NCBI GenBank assembly: GCA_020058465.1
Contig: JAGVDZ010000034.1
Span: forward strand, 1 to 8,692
Reading direction: 5' to 3'
DNA from: Parachlamydiales bacterium
Lineage (GTDB): Bacteria; Chlamydiota; Chlamydiia; Chlamydiales; SM23-39
Length of the DNA: 8,692 nucleotides
Under the pieces are notes generated by a model, which saw nothing but the letters and a program-made list of their open reading frames with translations, made no database searches and had not been told where the DNA came from. The translations under genes were made by a program, and so were the position numbers. Shown in pieces: positions 1 to 6,432 of this stretch (its first letter is position 1; each line of letters opens with the position of its first letter).

Positions 1-9
1 CAAACGTCA

Positions 10-64
10 CAAAACATTTGAGCCGTGTCAATTCTGACAGATTTGACACGGCTCAAATGTTTTG
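10..64. terminator. Long near-perfect hairpin upstream of pit (terminator or leader structure)
   Basis: Bases 10-31 and 43-64 are exact reverse complements (22 pairs). Inside them, after one T/T mismatch (32/42), bases 33-36 pair with 38-41 around a single A. The arms start with an A run and end with TTTT, so the structure reads as an intrinsic terminator in either direction. It ends only 12 bases before the likely start codon of the phosphate permease, leaving no room for a separate promoter downstream. It may end an upstream gene outside the window, or act as an attenuator-like leader of pit. The structure is seen directly; the role is inferred. Confidence 0.75.
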
Positions 65-76
65 AGTGTGTTTTTT

Positions 77-1087
77 ATGGAATGGGTGCTGCTGATCCTC
101 TTCTTTGGTCTTCTGTTTGACTACACAAACGGATTCCACGATGCGGCCAACGTTGTTTCCACTGTGATCGCTACCCGTGTCATGGCCCCTTTGTCTGCCA
201 TCGTCATGGCTGCCGTCTTAAACTTCATGGGGGCCACTCAAATCAGTGGTGTGGCCGAAACGATCGCCTCCAACCTCGTGGCTCCAACTTTCGTAACACA
301 AAGTATCGTCTTGGCAGCCCTCATGGGAGCCATCGTTTGGAATTTCATCACTTGGTACTTTGCGATCCCAAGCAGTTCTTCTTATGCCCTAGTGGGGGGG
401 TTGCTTGGGGCCGCTCTCAGTGCCCACTCTACGCCTCAGATCCTTTGGTATGGAGTCTTGACCAAAGTGATCATCCCCATGATTGCGTCTCCTATCCTAG
501 GTTTTCTTCTAGCTTGGCTCGGCATGCGCTCTCTTTTGTATCAGATAAAGCTCCACCCTGCTCGGGCTCTCAACTCAACAATCTTCCGCCACCTTCAAAT
601 TGGTTCCGCCTGCTTTGTCGCTTTGTCTCACGGTCTCAACGACGCTCAAAAAAGCATGGGAATCATTACCCTCGGGCTCTACACATCCAACTTCATTCCT
701 TCTCTCCAGATCCCCATTTGGGTCATCTTTGCCTGTGCCTTAGTCATGGGAATCGGGACAGCAACGGGAGGACTGAGAATTGTCAAAACGATGGGCTTTT
801 CCATCACTAAGTTAGAACCTGCTCAAGGATTTATCGCCGAAAGTGCTTCCTCTTTGATCATTCTCACAGCAAGCTTGCTCGGGATGCCGATCAGTTCTAC
901 CCATGTCATCACAGGGGGCATTACTGGAGTCGGGGCGGCCAAAGGGGCTTCTGCTGTGGCGTGGAAAGTACCCAAAAGACTCGCCCTAGCTTGGGGACTC
1001 ACCCTACCGGGCGCTGGTTTGACTGCCGGAGGCACCCTCATACTCATCGAATGGTTTATATCCAAAGGCCTTCTGTACCCAACGTAA
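77..1087 (+). CDS. pit: Pit-family inorganic phosphate permease
   Basis: This is a multi-spanning inner-membrane carrier of about 336 residues in the inorganic phosphate transporter (PiT) family, whose bacterial members import phosphate with a cation. Both internally repeated family signatures are visible: NGFHDAAN at residues 18-25, and SHGLNDAQKS at about 184-193. Each half also has a serine-rich PxSS motif, PSSSSYAL at about 98-105 and PISSTHV at about 271-277. Nearly the whole chain is hydrophobic and the length fits the shorter bacterial members. A TTG at 62 and a GTG at 68 are in frame, but ATG at 77 is preferred because the TTG lies inside the upstream hairpin and family proteins begin close to the first signature. 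No good Shine-Dalgarno site is visible; GAG at 64-66 is the best candidate. The gene is bracketed by two long hairpins and looks like a separate transcription unit. From memory, Chlamydia has a similar permease next to a PhoU-like DUF47 gene, which would lie outside this window. Confidence 0.93.
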   Translation: MEWVLLILFFGLLFDYTNGFHDAANVVSTVIATRVMAPLSAIVMAAVLNFMGATQISGVAETIASNLVAPTFVTQSIVLAALMGAIVWNFITWYFAIPSSSSYALVGGLLGAALSAHSTPQILWYGVLTKVIIPMIASPILGFLLAWLGMRSLLYQIKLHPARALNSTIFRHLQIGSACFVALSHGLNDAQKSMGIITLGLYTSNFIPSLQIPIWVIFACALVMGIGTATGGLRIVKTMGFSITKLEPAQGFIAESASSLIILTASLLGMPISSTHVITGGITGVGAAKGASAVAWKVPKRLALAWGLTLPGAGLTAGGTLILIEWFISKGLLYPT

Positions 1088-1152
1088 TATCAAAAATAAC
1101 GTGCAGTTTGGCTAGCGCGAAAGCTGCCAGACTGCACGTTATTTTTGATATT
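1086..1152. terminator. Bidirectional intrinsic terminator between pit and secG
   Basis: Bases 1086-1107 and 1131-1152 are exact reverse complements (22 pairs). After one G-T wobble (1108/1130) pairing continues through 1112/1126. The 13-base loop contains a possible GAAA tetraloop. Each strand carries a five-T run near the 3' end of its stem. The structure starts in the pit stop codon and ends 23 bases before the secG stop codon, so it suits terminating both convergent transcripts. Confidence 0.88.
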
Positions 1153-1175
1153 TGGTATAAGGCCGACCTACTGAA

Positions 1176-1466
1176 TTACGGGTCTGCAAATTCCATCTGC
1201 ACTGGAGGAGGAGAATCCTCACGTTTACCAAGGACCGTTGTCATCAGAGATAAAACTAAGCTCATCGCCAAAAAAATCCCAATCAAACAGGCGGTTGCCT
1301 TCTTCAAGACGTCAGCTGTCGAAGTGCCAAAAAGAGAGTCTGAGCTGTCTCCCCCAAATGAAGCGCCGAGACCTAAGCTCTTGGCTTCCTGAATTAAGAC
1401 AATAAAAGCCAAAAGAAACGACGTTAATAGAAAAAGAAAAAGAACAATCGAAAACAGTACTGTCAC
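1176..1466 (-). CDS. secG: Preprotein translocase subunit SecG
   Basis: The 96-residue protein has the usual SecG layout. A first membrane helix spans about residues 2-25. The conserved cytoplasmic segment follows, with LIQEAKSLGLGASFGG at 24-39 and FGTSTADVLKKAT at 46-58. A second membrane helix lies at about 60-79, and the tail is short and proline-rich. SecG is the small accessory subunit of the SecYEG channel in the inner membrane. Translation starts at a GTG overlapping the stop of tpiA by four bases (GTGA). An AGAGG Shine-Dalgarno site lies inside the tpiA coding sequence eight bases upstream (1475-1479), so the two genes are probably translationally coupled. The transcript probably ends at the hairpin at 1086-1152. 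The call is firm from the motif and topology. Confidence 0.93.
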   Translation of the reverse strand: MTVLFSIVLFLFLLTSFLLAFIVLIQEAKSLGLGASFGGDSSDSLFGTSTADVLKKATACLIGIFLAMSLVLSLMTTVLGKREDSPPPVQMEFADP

Positions 1467-2302
1467 TTCTCGGGCCTCTTTTTGGGGGGCATTGTAACAG
1501 TCCTTTTTGTTTTCTTTAAAGTGGTTTTCCCTTCAGGGAGCCCCGACACCCCATTCTGAATCAATCGCACCCATGTTTTCGCATCTAAAGAGGCCCCCCC
1601 GACCAAGACCCCATCAATATCTTTTTGAGCTAAAAAATCTTTGACATTCTCTCCATTCACAGATCCCCCGTAGAGAATCGGAATTGCCCGTCCCCTCACC
1701 TTCCCCAAAAGAGATGTCAGGATATCTCGGCAAACCAGGTGGGCTTCTTGAGCCTCTTGGGGTGTGGCACTTCGCCCAGTTCCAATGGCCCAGACAGGCT
1801 CGTACGCGACACAAAATGGATACTTCTTGTCCGATAAGACAGCCCCAGACAACGCCGTTTCCAACTGGCGTTTCAAAATCAGATCCCTTTGGCCAACTTG
1901 ATTTTCAGAAAGGGTCTCCCCCACACACAGGATCGAGGTCAGCCCCTCTGCTACAGCGCGATCTACTTTAGCTCGAATCACCTCGTCACTTTCATGAAAG
2001 TAAAGGCGCCTTTCCGAGTGCCCCAGAAGAACAAAAAAAGCTCCAGCCTCTTTGAGCATTGAGGCGGCAATCTCCCCTGTCAAAGCTCCACGCTCGACGC
2101 TATTCATATTCTGTGCTCCGATACGGATTTCGCTCCCTTCAGCAGCCAATACGCTATCTGCAATCACAGTGAACGGAACTGCTAACCAAACATGGGACTG
2201 TCTTGCATCGACACCCACTTTCAATGTGTCGATGTAAGAGACCACCCCTTCAGGGATCCTGTACATTTTCCAATTGGCGACAATATAGGGCTTTTTCCTC
2301 AT
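1463..2302 (-). CDS. tpiA: Triosephosphate isomerase with a basic C-terminal tail
   Basis: Triosephosphate isomerase interconverts dihydroxyacetone phosphate and glyceraldehyde 3-phosphate in the cytoplasm during glycolysis and gluconeogenesis. All hallmarks are present: N10 and K12 in ANWKM, catalytic H95 in LLGHSERR, catalytic E168 in AYEPVWAIGTG (the flexible loop 6), and the phosphate-binding YGGSV (211-215) and GVLVGGASL (231-239). At 279 residues it is longer than the usual 250 or so. The excess is a C-terminal tail, about residues 251-279, rich in Lys, Thr and Pro and lacking core motifs. That tail also carries the ribosome-binding site of secG. The ATG at 2302 is fixed by an in-frame TAG at 2312-2314. 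An unusually strong AAGGAGGAG lies 19 bases upstream, farther than normal. The gene is divergent from xseA. Confidence 0.97.
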   Translation of the reverse strand: MRKKPYIVANWKMYRIPEGVVSYIDTLKVGVDARQSHVWLAVPFTVIADSVLAAEGSEIRIGAQNMNSVERGALTGEIAASMLKEAGAFFVLLGHSERRLYFHESDEVIRAKVDRAVAEGLTSILCVGETLSENQVGQRDLILKRQLETALSGAVLSDKKYPFCVAYEPVWAIGTGRSATPQEAQEAHLVCRDILTSLLGKVRGRAIPILYGGSVNGENVKDFLAQKDIDGVLVGGASLDAKTWVRLIQNGVSGLPEGKTTLKKTKRTVTMPPKKRPEK

Positions 2303-2390
2303 ACCTAGATTCTACTTCAGACTCCTCCTTCGCGACAAGAGATCAAAACTCTGGTGAAAAAAAGGAAAGCTTCTGGACAATGCTCGGGAT
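2303..2390. promoter_or_regulatory. Divergent tpiA/xseA intergenic region
   Basis: This 88-base gap must hold the leaders, and probably the promoters, of two divergent units, tpiA-secG and xseA-xseB. I see no convincing -35/-10 pair on either strand. Shine-Dalgarno-like stretches are present but unusually distant from the starts: AAGGAGGAG (minus strand, 2322-2330) is 19 bases from the tpiA ATG, and AAAGGAAAG (2361-2369) is 21 bases from the xseA ATG. Confidence 0.4.
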
Positions 2391-3773
2391 ATGGCTGAAC
2401 AACGTCCTTCTCACTGCATCACTGTATCCGAGCTGACTCACTCCATTCGTACCCTCTTGGAGCCATCATTTCGTTCGGTGAAAGTGCAAGGAGAGGTGAG
2501 CAATGTAAAACTCCAAGGCTCTGGCCATCTTTATTTCACCCTCAAAGACTCTCAAGCTCAAATTGCAGCTGTGATGTTTCGCAAAGAAACCTCTTCATTG
2601 ACCAAAATTCCTAAGGAAGGGGATCAAATTTTTGTCGAAGGCAGTCTGAGCCTATATGCCCCCAGAGGCAGCTACCAAATCGTTGTCCGTTCCTTACAGT
2701 ATCAAGGAGAGGGAGAGCTTTGGCTCCGATTCCATGAGCTCAAAGATAAGCTCGCACAGAGGGGCTGGTTTGCCTCCGAAAGAAAAAAAAAACTGCCCCG
2801 TTTCCCAACGACGATTGGAGTCGTGACAAGCCCGACGGGAGCTGCCATCCGAGATATTCTCCAAGTCTTGACAAGACGCTTTCAAGGGATCCGCGTCCTT
2901 CTTTGCCCAGTGAAAGTCCAAGGGGAAGGAGCCGGAGATGAGATTCGAGATGCCATCGAGCTCTTGAACCGCTATGAATTAGCCGACCTTCTGATTGTCG
3001 GGCGAGGTGGAGGTAGTATTGAAGACCTTTGGGCTTTTAATGAAGAAGTCGTAGCTACGGCAATCTATGAATCAAAGATCCCCATCATTTCAGCCGTAGG
3101 CCATGAAACTGATGTCACATTGTCTGATTTTGTCGCCGATGTTCGAGCCCCGACTCCCTCAGCTGCAGCAGAGCTTGCAGTCAGAGATAAGCAGTCCTTG
3201 TTGTCGTTCCTTCATCAAGCTCAAGACAGACTCTTCCACTACCTCTCCAAAACCTGCCAGTCTCACCGCCATGCCCTCTCTTCTCTCAAACGTCACCCCA
3301 TTTTCAGTGCCCCCTGGACTCTGTTGTACGAAAGGGAACAAAAGCTCGACTCCATAGCTCATTTACTCGATACACACATCGCCTCTTTTTTCGAGGCCAA
3401 ACAAACATATTTAAAGGGAGCCCAAGAGCGCCTCTCTATCGTTGACCCTCTCTATGAAATCAGCCGTAATCGAGAACGCCTTGATTTACACTGGCGGTCT
3501 TTACAAAAAATGGGACAACACTATCTTTTCACCTTGAAAGAGCGCCTTTCCCATATGGGAACGCTCTACCGCCAGTTGCACCCTGACAATCTCCTTGCTC
3601 AAGGTTATTGCTATGCTACCACCATTCAAGGTCAGCTCATCTCCTCGACCCACAACGTCCAGCTAGGAGATCGAATCTCTATTACATGTCAAGATGGGGA
3701 GATCCAAGCCATAGTCCACGCCACCAAGCCCCGTATAACCAAGGTTTTTTATGACAAAACAACTCTCCTTTGA
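2391..3773 (+). CDS. xseA: Exodeoxyribonuclease VII large subunit
   Basis: XseA is the catalytic and DNA-binding large subunit of exonuclease VII, a cytoplasmic enzyme that degrades single-stranded DNA from both ends during repair. The 460-residue length is close to that of E. coli XseA. An OB-fold occupies about residues 20-103, with GEVSNVK and SGHLYFTLKD. The catalytic domain follows, with VTSPTGAAIRDI (145-156), GRGGGSIEDLWAFNEE (204-219) and AVGHETDVTLSDFVADVRAP (235-254), continuing into PTPSAAAE. A long helical segment then leads to a C-terminal LLAQGYCY and a small beta-rich end. An in-frame TGA at 2355-2357 limits the start to ATG 2391; no good Shine-Dalgarno site is adjacent. The 3' end overlaps xseB by 23 bases. 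A run of ten A (2783-2792) lies in the coding sequence. The call is firm. Confidence 0.97.
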   Translation: MAEQRPSHCITVSELTHSIRTLLEPSFRSVKVQGEVSNVKLQGSGHLYFTLKDSQAQIAAVMFRKETSSLTKIPKEGDQIFVEGSLSLYAPRGSYQIVVRSLQYQGEGELWLRFHELKDKLAQRGWFASERKKKLPRFPTTIGVVTSPTGAAIRDILQVLTRRFQGIRVLLCPVKVQGEGAGDEIRDAIELLNRYELADLLIVGRGGGSIEDLWAFNEEVVATAIYESKIPIISAVGHETDVTLSDFVADVRAPTPSAAAELAVRDKQSLLSFLHQAQDRLFHYLSKTCQSHRHALSSLKRHPIFSAPWTLLYEREQKLDSIAHLLDTHIASFFEAKQTYLKGAQERLSIVDPLYEISRNRERLDLHWRSLQKMGQHYLFTLKERLSHMGTLYRQLHPDNLLAQGYCYATTIQGQLISSTHNVQLGDRISITCQDGEIQAIVHATKPRITKVFYDKTTLL

Positions 3774-4017
3774 AGATGCCTTCACAAGACTTGAAACCAT
3801 TCTAGAGACGATGAACCAAAAAAAAGCGACCCTTGAAGAGTCGGTCCGCCTTTTTGAAGAAGCCGAATCGCTCCTGAAGCTCTGCCACCAACACCTGGGG
3901 CAAGCTGAAACCAAGATTGAAGTGCTCCTCAAACACCGAAAAGAGCCCCTCCTCAATGCAACAGGTCAACCCCAAACCGCCCCCTTTGAAATGCCCCCAG
4001 ACATCAGACCTCTTTAA
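3751..4017 (+). CDS. xseB: Exodeoxyribonuclease VII small subunit
   Basis: XseB is the small helical subunit that assembles in several copies on the XseA stalk to form active exonuclease VII. The 88-residue protein begins with the family pattern SFEDAFTRLETIL (6-18), then TLEESVRLFEEA (27-38), and stays helical to about residue 62. A proline-rich tail follows. The start lies inside the last 23 bases of xseA and has an AAGG Shine-Dalgarno site (3741-3744) six bases upstream, so the two subunits are probably co-transcribed and coupled. In Chlamydia I recall dxs following this pair. Here it is replaced by a convergent NTT-family gene only three bases away, with no visible terminator between them. 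Confidence 0.94.
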   Translation: MTKQLSFEDAFTRLETILETMNQKKATLEESVRLFEEAESLLKLCHQHLGQAETKIEVLLKHRKEPLLNATGQPQTAPFEMPPDIRPL

Positions 4018-4020
4018 GGA

Positions 4021-5391
4021 TCACGATTCAGCTACGGCCTCTTGCCTCTTTTCTACAAGGGCGCCGAGGCGAGACGTCGCAATCACACAGCTCCCCGAAA
4101 TTACCACAGCCAGAACGCCAGCCAAGGGGGCACTCGCCAAAACTCCTCCCGCCAATTGAATTAAAATAAGGCTACACAAAGAGCCCCCTCCTCGACCCAA
4201 TCGACCACACATCCCATCAACCACAAGTTTACCTTGCATCTTCTCTAGGGGTGAAAGGAGGAGAAAGGAAATTTCTTTTGAAGTATCAAAAAGGGTATAT
4301 TTAGCAGCTCTGACAATACAGAAAAATAAAGAACCCAACAGTATCAAAAGGTCGAGACGATAGGACAAACGAGAGCTACATACACATAAGAAAAAAAGGC
4401 CTTCAGTCAGCAAAAGACAGACTGGAGTCACTAAAGAAGCAACGACCCAACGGCATCGTTTCAGAAGGTAAGGGGTGATCACAAGGGCACTAAAGGCGGT
4501 GATCAACCCATTCCAAAAAGAAAGATCTCCCATAAAGTGGCAATACTCTCTCGGGTCTGGATAGCGCTGTTTCAAAAGGTCCAAAAAGAGGACTTCTCCT
4601 AATGCATAGGCAATATAGTCCGCTACCGTCACCCATGCTAAAAGAAGTAGATAGGGGGATCGAAATACGACCGACAGCCCACTCCAGACAGAGAGCCTCG
4701 GTCCCTTATCTTGGACAGTCATGCGGTCCGCTTGAAGGATCTTGACAAGCCAAGAAAAACAGATAAAGATGATGACACTCACGAGGGTCAATGCCGTCAC
4801 GAGGGATTCAAGAGAGTTTTCCCAAGTCGGTACGATCAACAGGCTCGTTGTACACAAAGAAACTAAAGGGGCTGCCAGCATGGAGCCCAAACTTGTTCCT
4901 AGCATCAAAGGTGCATAGTATTTCTTAGCAAGATCAAAAGGGACATACTGATTGATCATGCCCCAAAAAAGGAGGGTGAACAGGGCGATCTTCCAAAGCT
5001 CTGCCATCACAAAGAATCCCATCGAGGCTGTCCAAGGCAGCCAGGGCCATTCGTACTGCCAAAGAGCAAGCTTAGGATATAAAGAAAAAGCAAACCAAAG
5101 GAAGAACAGGACAAAGATCGACAACGTGACCGTAAACACCTTTTGGATAGGATAGCGATGAAGAGCCCACGCCAACAGCAGTGTCATGATCAAAGACCCT
5201 GGCATCGTGCCGACCAACTCAAACCACGGAATACTCCTGGCTCCACCACCTAAGTCAGTTACAACAATGGCATTGCGTGCGCTTCGAAGGAGCGTATAGT
5301 TGATATTTAAAAGGGTGACAATCGTAAAGCTAACAGAAAAAAAACGGGCCCACCTACCCTGTTCTGACGCCGCTACATCTGCCACTTGCAT
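4021..5391 (-). CDS. NTT/TLC-family nucleotide transporter-like carrier, divergent
   Basis: This 456-residue protein has about 11-12 hydrophobic membrane segments and recognisable ATP/ADP translocase family blocks: NYTLLRSARNAIVVT (31-45), IPWFELVGTMPG (54-65), AELWKIALFTLLFW (130-143), YALGEVLFLDLLKQRYP (262-278) then YCHFMGDLSFWNG (283-295), and RAAKYTLFDTSKE (361-373) then GKLVVDGMCGRLGRGGGS (387-404). Family members exchange ATP for ADP, or import nucleotides or NAD, across the membrane of intracellular bacteria and plastids. It is shorter than the usual 500 or more residues. Two acidic positions are kept (E131, E266), but positions where transporters usually have Lys carry Arg (R39, R400), and the usual WK after the second Glu is LD here. 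Substrate therefore cannot be assigned. The start at ATG 5391 is supported by AAGG (5399-5402) seven bases upstream. It is transcribed alone, divergent from nadK and convergent with xseB. Confidence 0.87.
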   Translation of the reverse strand: MQVADVAASEQGRWARFFSVSFTIVTLLNINYTLLRSARNAIVVTDLGGGARSIPWFELVGTMPGSLIMTLLLAWALHRYPIQKVFTVTLSIFVLFFLWFAFSLYPKLALWQYEWPWLPWTASMGFFVMAELWKIALFTLLFWGMINQYVPFDLAKKYYAPLMLGTSLGSMLAAPLVSLCTTSLLIVPTWENSLESLVTALTLVSVIIFICFSWLVKILQADRMTVQDKGPRLSVWSGLSVVFRSPYLLLLAWVTVADYIAYALGEVLFLDLLKQRYPDPREYCHFMGDLSFWNGLITAFSALVITPYLLKRCRWVVASLVTPVCLLLTEGLFFLCVCSSRLSYRLDLLILLGSLFFCIVRAAKYTLFDTSKEISFLLLSPLEKMQGKLVVDGMCGRLGRGGGSLCSLILIQLAGGVLASAPLAGVLAVVISGSCVIATSRLGALVEKRQEAVAES

Positions 5392-5478
5392 AGAACGACC
5401 TTAAATTACAAGGGGCCATCATGGCAAGAATCCCCACTTTATGCAAGAATTTAGAGAAGAAGCTATGAGGTCTCGTGG
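5392..5478. promoter_or_regulatory. Divergent NTT/nadK intergenic region with small palindrome
   Basis: This 87-base gap lies between two divergent genes and should contain both promoters, but no clear -35/-10 pair stands out. An 11-base palindrome, GCCAT-C-ATGGC (5415-5425), sits near the middle, flanked by GGGG (5412-5415) and CCCC (5432-5435). It could be an operator or chance. Ribosome-binding sites are visible for both genes (AAGG at 5399-5402, minus; GAGG at 5467-5470, plus). Confidence 0.35.
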
Positions 5479-6339
5479 ATGCAAGTTGCCCTTTTTTTTA
5501 ATGAATCCAAACCACAGGCAGTTCAAGTAGCTAAAGAGGTAGTCCAATTCCTTCAAACACACCACATCGAGGTCGTGCTTGATCGAGATAAGGTGGGCCC
5601 CTTAGATCTTGCACCTCTTACGGACTCTCATCGATCCTCTTTGACCCTTTTCCTTTCTATTGGTGGCGATGGAACTCTCCTCAAGGCAGCTCAGAGGTAT
5701 GCTACGTGGAACGTCCCTTTCTTAGGAATTAACCTTGGGCAACTCGGATTTATGGCCGATATTGCCCTACCTCACCTCTACCCAAGTCTAGAGCTCCTCG
5801 TCACTCAACAATTCACAGTTGAGCCGAGGCAAGCCCTGCACGCCAGAGGACCTATCCATCTTAGAGCTCTGTGGGCCGCGAACGACATTGTTGTGCATCG
5901 TGCGACGAACTATAGCCTGATTGAACTTGCCGTATCGGTGGATGGAACCTATATGAATACATTTGTCGCCGACGGCCTTATCATTGCCACCCCCAACGGA
6001 TCGACGGCTTACAATCTGGCGGCAGGAGGCCCCATTCTCTATCCCGACCTTGAACTGATGACAATCACCCCCATCTCACCCCATACGATTTCTCAACGTC
6101 CTTTAGTTCTTTCTTCCAAACAATCGATCGAAATTCAGTATTTAAGTCCCTACGAAGCGATCGACGTACGGAGCGATGGGCTCAATTTTTTCCCCCTCGC
6201 ACCTCGAGAAAGAGTTCTGATCACCAGTTCACCTATCCCATTTCGGTTGATTCAACTCAAAGGACAAGACTATTTCACAACGCTCCGCACAAAGCTCGGT
6301 TGGCTCGGTCATGCAAAAGGAAACGCCTACCCATCTTGA
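5479..6339 (+). CDS. nadK: NAD kinase
   Basis: NAD kinase phosphorylates NAD to NADP in the cytoplasm and is the only known route to NADP. The 286-residue length is typical of bacteria. The motifs run in family order: GGDGT (62-66), the catalytic and nucleotide-binding loop; LGINLGQLGFMAD (82-94); NDIVVHR (135-141); ADGLIIATPNGSTAYNLAAGGP (164-185, key residues D165, T171 and G174-S175-T176-A177-Y178); and ISPHTISQRP (199-208). Where most homologues read TPTGSTAY, this one has TPNGSTAY. The ATG at 5479 has GAGG (5467-5470) eight bases upstream. A run of eight T (5492-5499) falls in the first codons. The C-terminus ends soon after a conserved-looking DYFTTLRTKLGW segment. The gene is divergent from the NTT carrier and followed 93 bases on by an unrecognised gene on the same strand. 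Confidence 0.97.
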   Translation: MQVALFFNESKPQAVQVAKEVVQFLQTHHIEVVLDRDKVGPLDLAPLTDSHRSSLTLFLSIGGDGTLLKAAQRYATWNVPFLGINLGQLGFMADIALPHLYPSLELLVTQQFTVEPRQALHARGPIHLRALWAANDIVVHRATNYSLIELAVSVDGTYMNTFVADGLIIATPNGSTAYNLAAGGPILYPDLELMTITPISPHTISQRPLVLSSKQSIEIQYLSPYEAIDVRSDGLNFFPLAPRERVLITSSPIPFRLIQLKGQDYFTTLRTKLGWLGHAKGNAYPS

Positions 6340-6432
6340 GAGAGCTTCGCCGTGGTGATGAAAAAAGCTGTCTAAAAATACCTTCAACACGCCAGAATGG
6401 CGCCCTCAAAACTTAACTCTAAGGAGTTCTTC
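6340..6432 (+). promoter_or_regulatory. Leader of the unrecognised gene with two short hairpins
   Basis: This 93-base gap follows nadK. It contains a compact GC-rich hairpin, CGCCA-GAA-TGGCG (6390-6402). A second, weaker hairpin, AACTC-TAAG-GAGTT (6415-6428), has a loop and right arm that contain the AAGGAG Shine-Dalgarno site (6421-6426) of the next gene. No T run follows the first hairpin, so it is not an obvious terminator. No clear promoter is seen; TAAAAAT at 6373-6379 is a possible -10 without a partner. Confidence 0.4.

Noticed and set aside
43..71. A perfect TTGACA (43-48) in the right arm of the first hairpin, as a -35 box for pit.
   Set aside because: At 16-18 bases spacing the sequence is GT-rich and has no -10 likeness, and the hexamer is explained as part of the inverted repeat.
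62..76. TTG at 62 or GTG at 68 as the start of pit.
   Set aside because: The TTG lies inside the hairpin stem, and Pit proteins usually begin about 15-20 residues before the NGFHDAAN signature, which fits ATG 77 better.
823..1065. Open frames on the opposite strand of pit, tpiA, xseA, holB and others.
   Set aside because: They lie wholly inside well-supported genes in other frames, have low-complexity or motif-free products and no credible start signals.
6397..6432. A 12-residue N-terminal extension of the glutamine-rich protein from ATG 6397.
   Set aside because: The extension lacks a ribosome-binding site and would translate through the AAGGAG that is ideally placed for ATG 6433.
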